Source of the DNA: Leptobrachium leishanense | Taxonomy: Eukaryota; Chordata; Amphibia; Anura; Megophryidae | Length of the DNA: 64,000 bases | Reading direction: 5' to 3' | Assembly: GCA_009667805.1 (NCBI GenBank) | Contig: CM019066.1 | Location: 331,768,077 to 331,832,076 of the forward strand | Shown: in pieces, positions 56,829-64,000 of the stretch | Layout of the letters: every line of letters begins with the position of its first letter | Position numbering within the stretch: position 1 is the first letter of the stretch | Made by a program: the position numbers and the translations under genes | The notes under the pieces: model-generated | Seen by the model: only the letters and a program-made list of their open reading frames with translations | What the model was told of the DNA's origin: nothing | Databases searched by the model: none

Positions 56829-58974
56829 TAGGGATGAGCTGAACACCCCCGAGTTTGATTCGCATTCGAACTCGAACTTTTCAAAAGTTCAAATTCGAAC
56901 TCGAACACGAACTCCATACAAGTCAATGGGACTCAAAGTTCGATTTTTAGAGTGCTCTCCAAGAGGGCATATATGCTGGATATTTGCCATAAAAGGTGTA
57001 TGGGGGTCCGGGTAGTGCCCTGGGGGACAGGAAACAAGGACAAAAAGTAAAAAAAAAAAGTTTTTAAAGTGACAGTGAGTTTTCCATGAAATAAGGGTTA
57101 AAAATAAAAATGAAAAATTCCTTCAAATATCGTGCCTAGGAGGTCCCCATAACCTGCCCGTGAAGAGGCGGATTTGTAGGATGTATAGAAACATTTAAAA
57201 GCAATGTCCGGGTCTGGGTAGTGCCCTGGGGGACAGGAAACCAGGAGAAAAAGTTTTAAAAAAAGATGTTTTTAACCCCTTCACTGCTGACGACATGTGG
57301 GACACGTCCTCAGTTACTCCCGCTGTATGCTGAGGAGGACGTGTCCCACACGTCATCAGCTTTGCGGGACCCCCGGCGGAGATACTCACCTCTCTGTCCG
57401 GGGTCCCGTAGCGTTCTGACTTCAGCGTCCTCAGACGCTGAAGTCAAGCTCCTCCTGACGTAAATGACGTCATCGCGCCATGCGCGATGACATCATTTCC
57501 AGGCGACCCCCGGCAATCGCCTGGGGAGATCGCCTGGAAGGGAGGGGGGATCCGTTCGGATCCCTCCCGATTGGGAGGTCCCACAAAAAGAAGCCAGGCA
57601 CCGCTTAAAAGGGGAGAGTCTCCCCTTTTAAGCGGTGCCTGGCTTTAACCCCTTAGACACCGGGTCGCACTTCGGCGCCTTGTGGCGCCAAAGTGCGGCC
57701 TAGCTCCGGTGGGGGCCACCATCTTGGATGGCGGCTCCACCCCCGGGTCCCCCCTCACTGCCTGATGTCCTCATGCATAGCGTGATGACGGCAGATAGCC
57801 AGGGAACCCCTAGCTGCCCGGAACCCCCTGTGGAGATAGGGGGTCCATTTGATATCTCCAGAACCGTGGCAGCTAGGGGGTCATGGAGGGTGTCAATCGA
57901 AAGGCCTGAGCATGGCCTTTCGAATGATACCCAATATGACCAGGTATAAAGTAAAAAAATTAATTTTTTAAAAAACATGTATTTTTTTGTGTGTTATTTT
58001 TATTAATGCAGCAATATTGTTCACATTTCAATTATAATGTGAACAATGATGCTGCACTAATGATTTTTTTCTATGGGGTGCGTTTGCTAAAAATCACATA
58101 ATTCCCCCCAAAAAATTTAATAAGTCCCCATTTCTAATTTTTGTACAAGCGCACCCCATAGAAAATATAATCGCAAATGTTAATGTGATAAAAGGTGGAA
58201 AAAACACTTTACACGCTGCAGATGATTAAAAAGTCAAGTTTTATTGCATTTTTTGTTATAATATACAGACAGAACATGACGTATACATATAAAAATGATA
58301 TATTATGAATCTGCTGAGTCTGCCGGAAAGAACGATATATAATATGTCTGGGTCGTATAATAAAATGTGGCTTCAAATCGCATTTAAACATGATGAGCGA
58401 AAGCGGTAAAAATTAGCTCAGCACACAGCGGTGAAATGCCTCAGCAGTGAAAGGGTTAAAGGAACAGTGAGTTTTCCATAAAATAAGGGTTAAAAATAAA
58501 AACGAAAAATTCCTTCAAATATTGTGCCTAGGAGGTCCCCCATAACCTGCCCGTGAAGTGGCGGATTTGTAGGGTGTATGGAAACATCGCCATCAGAGAC
58601 CCACACATGACACCTAGCACTACCAGTCTGCACACAATGTATCAAATTCATGAGACCGGATTAATTAGAAGCACATGTTATTTCCAAACTCTAATTAAAC
58701 ACCTGTTGTTTTACGCCGTTTGAGAGCACAGGTCATTTAGAGGTGAGAATCTTTGCACCTAGACATTAGTTTTTAATTCAATATCTAATAAACCGTTGCT
58801 TATAATATTCTGCAGTAAAGAGTCTCTTTATTTCTCGATTTTTTTGTATTTTTTATACTTTTTTAAAGAAAAAATTTTTTTCGAACACGCCAAAAAGTTC
58901 AAAGTTCGCGAACTTTCGAACTGCCGATGTTCGAATCGAACTCCGAACTGATCGAACCGAACAGCGCATCCCTA
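56829..58974. mobile_element. non-autonomous hAT element, relative of the 20.7-kb element
   Basis: The left end is TAGGGATGAGCTGAACACCC and the right end is GAACAGCGCATCCCTA. The flanking duplication ATTTTATC is at 56821-56828 and 58975-58982. The first 350 bp follow the left end of the 20733 element closely (GTCAATGGG, TTTTTAGAGTGC, TTTTAAAG.GACAGTGAG). There is no transposase. A hairpin-chain MITE sits inside at 57272-58459, so the hAT alone is about 960 bp. Confidence 0.88.
57272..58459 (+). mobile_element. hairpin-chain MITE, copy E, inserted at TTAA
   Basis: Bounded by TTAA 57272-57275 and 58456-58459. The surrounding hAT reads TTTTTAA on the left and TTAAAGGAACAGTGAG on the right; the same hAT sequence without insertion stands at 57060-57080 and 20980-21005 (TTTTTAAAG.GACAGTGAG). 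Consecutive hairpins: 57287-57359, 57365-57408, 57418-57445, 57462-57498, 57499-57524, 57540-57568, 57591-57645 (27-bp perfect arms), about 57663-57697, about 57710-57740, about 57760-57793, about 57810-57880, 57887-57932, and 58004-58060. The ends start CCCCTTCACTGCTGA and CCCTTTCACTGCTGA. No coding sequence. Confidence 0.85.
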
Positions 58975-59109
58975 ATTTTATCATCCAAACATTTATAGTT
59001 ATATATTCTATGGGGTGCTCTGGTTAAATAAAATTAAAAATGGGAACCTGTCACTGCATTTTTCTGAGAAAATATGCATTTTAACTAGTTCAGGGAGTAG
59101 GACGTGCAT

Positions 59110-59694
59110 TAGGGATTTTTTTTTCGATTCGGTTCGGGTCGTTCGGATTTTAAAATTTTTTGTTCCAGCTCATTTCGGACGATTTTCATTTCTTTTCGTT
59201 TCGGCCGTTTTTCGTATCGACTTTTTTTCCGTGAGTTCGGCAATTTTCGTGTTATCGGATCGGATAGGCTCGTTTTTCGTGGTTTTTTCGGAACGTCTGT
59301 TCTCCTCGTTTCATAGTGTCTATTCCTTTTGAGTGAAAGTTACTAATGGTTTACCGGATCCGATATTTCTGCTGATACGATAATTCTGTCGATACAGTAA
59401 TTCTGTCGATAAGGTAATTCTGACGATTCTATTGTTTTTTTTATTAAATAAAGATCCTTTTTTTCTTATGAATATGCATTGCACAACTTTATTTAATCAT
59501 ATTAAAATGGTATGAAAGGAACAAAAATGAACAAAACGATTTAAAAAACCCAAAACTGACCCAAGTGGTCTGACTTTAAAAATGAAAACCAGAATAAAAG
59601 GTTTTAAAACGGAAAGAAAGCTGAGCAAAATTATCAGAAACGAAAAAAAAACAGAAAAAATAAATAATTTAAAACGAAAAAAAACCCCAAAAAT
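59110..59694 (-). mobile_element. hAT right-end block, reverse orientation
   Basis: It starts TAGGGATTTTTTTTTCGATT, i.e. the inverted end with GTGCACCGA deleted. It then follows, in reverse, the block 48593-49262: TTCGTTTCGG, CGTCTGTTCTCCTCGTTTC, ATAATTCTGTCGATAC and CTTATGAATATGCATTG. No partner end is seen downstream. Confidence 0.7.
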
Positions 59695-60512
59695 TAATGC
59701 AGCATATGAATCCGCACACTGCTGGGAACAAGCGCCTCTCTGCGCGTTATAATTAATGCAGCATAGGAATCCGCACACTGCAGGAACAAGCGCCTCTCTG
59801 CGCGTTATAATTAATGCAGCATATGAATGCGCACACTGCGGGGAACAAGCGCCTCTCTGCACGGTATAATTAATGCAGCATATGAATCCGCACACTGCGG
59901 GGAACAAGCGCCTCTCTGCGGTATAATTAATGCAGCATATGAATACGCACACTGCGGGGAACAAGCGCCTCTCTGCGGTATAATTAATGCAGCATTTGTA
60001 TAAGCAACCCTGCGGGGAACAAGAGCCTCTCTGCGCAGTATAATTAATGCAGCATATGAATACGCACACTGCGGGGAACAAGCGCCTCTCTGCGCGTTAT
60101 AATTAATGCAGCAGATGAATACGCACACTGCGGGGAACAAGCGCCTCTCTGCGCGTTATAATTAATGCAGCATATGAATACGCGCACTGCGGGGAACAAG
60201 CACCTCTCTGCGCGTTATAATTAATGCAGCATATGAATACGCACACTGCGGGGAACAAGTGCCTCTCTGCGTGTTTTAATTAATGCAGCATATGAATACG
60301 CACACTGCGGGGAACAAGCACCTCTCTGCGCGTTATAATTAATGCAGCATATGAATACGCGCACTGCGGGGAACAAGTGCCTCTCTGCGTGTTTTAATTA
60401 ATGCAGCATATGAATACGCACACTGCGGGGAACAAGCGCCTCTCTGCGTGGTATAATTAATGCAGCATATGAATACGCACACTGCGGGAAACGCCTCTCT
60501 GCGGTATAATTG
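59695..60512. repeat. about 61-bp minisatellite, roughly 13 copies
   Basis: The unit is TTAATGCAGCATATGAATAC then GCACACTGCGGGGAACAAGC then GCCTCTCTGCGCGTTATAA, with some 57-bp units lacking CGCG. Minus-strand frames of 109-194 residues through it are repeat by-products with cysteine-rich repeats. The first words of the unit resemble the TTAATGCAGCAATATTG hairpin arm of the hairpin-chain MITE. Confidence 0.92.
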
Positions 60513-60515
60513 ATG

Positions 60516-60816
60516 TATACGTCTGTTATATGTATATGTATCCTGTCTGTATATTATAATGCAATAAAATTTGAATTTTCAATAATTTACAATGTGTAAA
60601 CTGTATTTTTTTCACATTTTAACATGTGAGCGTATACGGTTATATTTTCTATGAGTTGCGCTTGTTAAAAAAATTAGAGATGGGCGACTTGTTACATACA
60701 TTTTTTTGGGGGAAAATTACACAATTTTTAACAAACGCAACCCATCCAAAAATCGTTAGTGCAGCATCATTGTTCACACTATAATTGAATGGGAACAATA
60801 TTGCTGAAGGGGTTAA
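60516..60816 (-). mobile_element. hairpin-chain MITE, copy F (part, reverse)
   Basis: On the minus strand it carries the hairpin GGGAACAATATTGCTG…-type arms, TTGTTAAAAATTGTGTAATTT, CACATTTTAACATG in reverse and AATATACAGACAGGATACAT. It stops at TTAA (60813-60816), where the left arm of the hairpin is joined to GGGGTTAA, so the GC-rich part is deleted. Confidence 0.65.
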
Positions 60817-60876
60817 CTAAAACAAAAAAAAATATTTTTTGCTTGGATTTTGCACATTGTGTTTTATGAATAATAT

Positions 60877-61067
60877 CAGGGTTATTCAGAGAGCGTGAAA
60901 AGCAGGAGAATGACTGGAGAATGATTGGAGAATGAAAAATTCTAGGACAAAATAGCCAAACCAGAAAAATTCTCCCTTTCATCTCACTTTCCAAATCGGC
61001 TATTTTGACCTAGAATTTTTCATTCTCCAGTCATTCTCTTGCTTTTCACGCTCTCTGAATAACCCTG
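60877..61067. mobile_element. palindromic GGTTATTC MITE, 191 bp
   Basis: The ends CAGGGTTATTCAGAGAGCGT and ACGCTCTCTGAATAACCCTG are perfect inverted repeats. The palindrome continues through AAAAGCA and GAGAATGACTGGAGAATGA up to TTCTAGG(A/T)CAAAATAGCC, so it folds almost completely. TAT flanks both sides. A compact member sharing ends with the 0.85-kb family and interior with 27801-27981. Confidence 0.85.
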
Positions 61068-61109
61068 TATGTCTATTTATAAAACACTGAAATTGCTCAT
61101 GTCGTGGGA

Positions 61110-61560
61110 AATGAGAAGGTGAGTAACGGCAGTGGTGTTGCTCATTTTATACGAGACAACTGGACAATAACATTGCTTAGGAACAAAATAAATAAATAAA
61201 TAAAAATGTAAAAAAATTATTTTATGTTTCTTTGTGTGTTTTATTTTTTATACATGACATTTTACATAGTCATGTTTTTTATCATTAAAAAGGCCAGACT
61301 CTGTCCTGTCCTGTGACACCTAACATGACTTTGTGGGGTGTAATGAAAGAAAATACAGGGGCCCATAGAACCCCCTCTTTCCTCACAGCGGTGAAGCAGC
61401 ATGTGTTTGAGATGGACCAATGTGTAATAACGCTTTGCACCATCACCTCCACATTTGGTCCTGGAGTGGGAAATGAGAAGATGAGTTAGGGCAGCAGCAT
61501 TGTCTGCTTTACAAGTAAAAGTACATAATGCCACTGCCTAAACCAGAGGGAAAAAAAGTA
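61110..61560 (-). mobile_element. old relative of the hairpin-chain MITE, reverse
   Basis: It shares in reverse with 55328-55880 the GGGAAATGAGAAGATGAGTT / GGGCAGCAGCATTGTC region and the CTCCACATTTGGTCC region. Ends are not recognisable. Confidence 0.35.
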
Positions 61561-64000
61561 AATTTGGCATTTCTTTTTCCTATTTTTGCGCATTATATGG
61601 TCATGTTTAGTATCATTGAAAATTCCAGACTCTGATCTTAATTTGTTATATCATCTTGGTGGCTTCTTCTTTTGCTTGAGAAAAGCCTAAATCCTCGATG
61701 AGACCGTGTTATGCTGACTGTGTTATTAGATGAAATATACATGGATCAAATTCTATATTAATGTAATTGTCCGTGCCTAACTCTTGTATGGCAGCATCTT
61801 CATCTGTTTCAGAACAAAGGATATTGATTGACTGAGATAGGAGCTTATAAGTAAAACTTAACTTTTATTGGAAACTAGAGAAACCAGAACAACATAAAGA
61901 CGAACCAAGGAAAGTGCTGGGCGCACCTAGATAAGTCTGTCCTAGGGGATACAAACAGATAAGCAGCCGAAATTCTGTCAACTACTAGCAAAGTGAAGAA
62001 ACGGGCCTTCGTGGGTCTGCATAATATGACAGAGAGAAGCCTGATATAGAGAGCGTTCCCCAATGGGATGAGTGGCAAGTTAAATTAAGTAGGTATAGGA
62101 AAGGTTGAGGCCCAAAATCAATGCTGGGAGCGCTACCAGCTTAGAGTAAACCCACCCCAAGATTAACACCAAGCTACAGAGACTAAAAAAATAAAATCAA
62201 AAACACAATCTGCATGGGAGTAAGCACTCCATCACTCAACATGTTTCGCCATACACAATAGTGTCCTCAGGAGCATGCAGGAAGTAATGCTCAGTCTGAC
62301 AGCATAACAAGAAATAAGCTTATCTGTTCGCCAAATCTGTTGCCATCTGTTGGATAAATAGAGTTTCTACATTAATCTCTTACCGCCCCTGGACGTACTA
62401 TGCCATCCTGAAGGTGGGAGGGCTTTGTAGACGCAGGCGTACAGGTACACCCCGCATTTAGCCACCCTGACGGGCGATGCCCACCAGTCAATAAGGGGTT
62501 AAAGAACTCAGTGCAGGACCAGCGGTTGAGATGTAATTCGAAAACATTCCCAGCGGATTTTAAAAACTGATCGCACCTTAGACATGCCCAGGGTGCTAAA
62601 ACTTTTAGGGGCATGTTCCAGAGCCCAAACGCAATTCAAATAAGTTTGCAACAAACAAATTTAATTTGCAATGATACAGCACAGCAATAGATCATGTTAA
62701 GGCGATCTCAGACTGCTGTGTTTGCTACTGATCGTGTATACACAATCACGGTACCGAAGAGTTAAATACACTTAATTTTCATATAGAATATTACTTTTAA
62801 AAATCTTTAACATATGTTCGATATGAAACTATTGATTTCTAAGCTTGTCGCAATTCCTATTTTTTGCTTACATATCCGGGCTGTTTTCTGTGCAAAACCT
62901 GTTGATTTGCACATTTCTGTGACTAGCTCAGTGCCTGTATCGTGTATTTCTAAATCAGTACAATTCCAAAGGCACTGTGTAATGTTTTATCATTATTTGA
63001 GGATCTTAGCCACTCTGCATCTGTCTATGCATCATGTCTTTAAAACAAGTTCTCTCCAGGAATACATTGATGCGAATAAGATACTTTGGCTGACTATTTA
63101 TGAGATTTTATTTGATGCCCTCATATGCAATATTATACAATTAATGCTAAACTATTCTTCATTCCTACCCAAATTATGTGAGTAGTTAAGATGAGACCCA
63201 TATAATTGTCAAATGACCTTGAAATTAGGACACATTGATATTTTAGATAATGTTCCTCTTGTAATTTTTGCACATTTGCAACATTAGTTATGGTTCAATA
63301 CCAGTATCAGGACCATTAGCGGCAAGTCAAATAGTTCTTAATTCATAAAACAGTAATTGCAGTGGAATTTCCAACTATTTAGCAACCTCTCCTATGCCTA
63401 GGATTTTTTTTTTATTTTTTCACGATCATATTCTATTACATTTATATGGAGATCATTGATTTTATTGAGCTCTTCATATCAGTAAATAATGTCGCTTGAT
63501 TTTATACTATTCGTGTTTTATCTGCTTTCCTGTAAGAAACTTTATCAAACTTATACCATGAAAAAATCCTAGTATACTTTGGATTAAATACTGTTACAGT
63601 GTCATCGATATTCTTATATAATACAGCTTAATACAAGTTTCCTAATCGTGCAATTGTATTTTCATCTAATCAAGCTGTGTAAGTTTAGTTATAACAATTT
63701 GAGCTTCTGTCAGGGTTTCAGCATGGAGGCGGCCATCTTGAACTACACCTTAATGTTCAGACCTTCACTTATATAGAAACTGATATTTATTTAGTTTATT
63801 TATAAAATGTTCTACCAGGAGCACATAATTTGAGATTGATTGCTGTTGTTTTCAAGTATCTCCTGGAATGGCCAACAGATTGACAAGGTAGAGTACATTG
63901 CTATAGACATTTGCGATTCAGCTCAGACCTAGAGGGAAATGGCCAGAAATCTCAGCAATTCAGATTGATGTCCAAACCGAATCTGTTTTCAAATAAAATT
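61561..64000. other. no supported gene; scattered repeat fragments
   Basis: CATGTTTCGCCATACACAAT and CCTCAGGAGCATGC (62240-62280) look like a repeat known from frog DNA but I cannot name it. A GC-rich piece (62380-62620) with GGACGTACTATGCC may be another TTAA MITE fragment. At 63795-63865 is the short interspersed repeat seen at 31278. The last 60 bp resemble the 44412-44520 hAT-like stretch. The 123-residue frame at 62814-63185 has no motif and AT-rich codons. Confidence 0.4.

Noticed and set aside
59497..60140. Cysteine-rich repeat frames on the minus strand
   Set aside because: They run through the 61-bp minisatellite and change frame between units; there is no signal peptide followed by a stable domain.
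62814..63185. 123-residue plus-strand frame starting MFDMKLLISK
   Set aside because: AT-rich, no motif, no Kozak or splice support, and within unrecognised intergenic DNA.

Overview
The window is vertebrate nuclear DNA, most likely from an anuran amphibian. I see no bacterial-style operon and no host exon that I can support. Support for a frog is indirect: MITEs of the TTAAAGG (T2/Kolobok) type described from Xenopus, GC-rich TTAA-flanked MITEs, hAT elements with TAGGGATG ends, a Tc1-like element, Penelope-like ends, L1-like inserts beginning GGGGGCGTGGC, and Gypsy-like LTRs. The species cannot be fixed from the sequence alone. Nearly everything recognisable is mobile DNA, often nested, separated by AT-rich stretches in which I see nothing.

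Layout. 1-0.85 kb: LTR on the minus strand. 1.07-7.2 kb: two copies of a TTAA-flanked MITE built from a string of different hairpins, a hAT MITE with a 33-bp minisatellite, and a T2-like MITE inside another MITE; the second hairpin-chain copy carries an L1 insertion. 8.6-15.2 kb: a GGTTATTC-family MITE, a Tc1 remnant followed by a full-length but frameshifted Tc1 element, a head-to-head Penelope-like pair, an internally deleted L1 with an 11-bp target duplication, and a hAT MITE. 17-18 kb: a minisatellite and a Helitron-like end. 19.8-26.4 kb: a further MITE, then a hAT element with a BED-finger transposase (decayed, minus strand), a 140-bp tandem array, an 81-bp minisatellite and a 262-bp palindrome. 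26.4-44.6 kb: mostly unrecognised sequence with scattered MITEs, two LTR candidates and palindromes.

The most interesting region is 44.6-51.4 kb. A 6.85-kb element bounded by TAGGGATG-type ends and an exact 8-bp target duplication (TTTATTAG) carries one apparently intact five-exon gene. The predicted protein has 238 residues: a Myb/SANT-like DNA-binding domain, acidic segments and a C-terminal helix. I find no transposase in it. Exons 2-4 are a tandem exon-plus-intron duplication, all introns are phase 1, and directly after the stop codon lies an inverted, diverged copy of the exon-1 DNA-binding region. The mature transcript would therefore contain a long self-complementary pair.

51.4-64 kb: more GGTTATTC MITEs, a non-autonomous relative of the 20.7-kb hAT with a hairpin-chain MITE inserted at TTAA, a reverse hAT end with a 61-bp minisatellite, and unrecognised AT-rich DNA.

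The recurring theme is palindromy. Three unrelated MITE families are chains of distinct hairpins, and between copies of one family the stems change on both arms so that pairing is kept.
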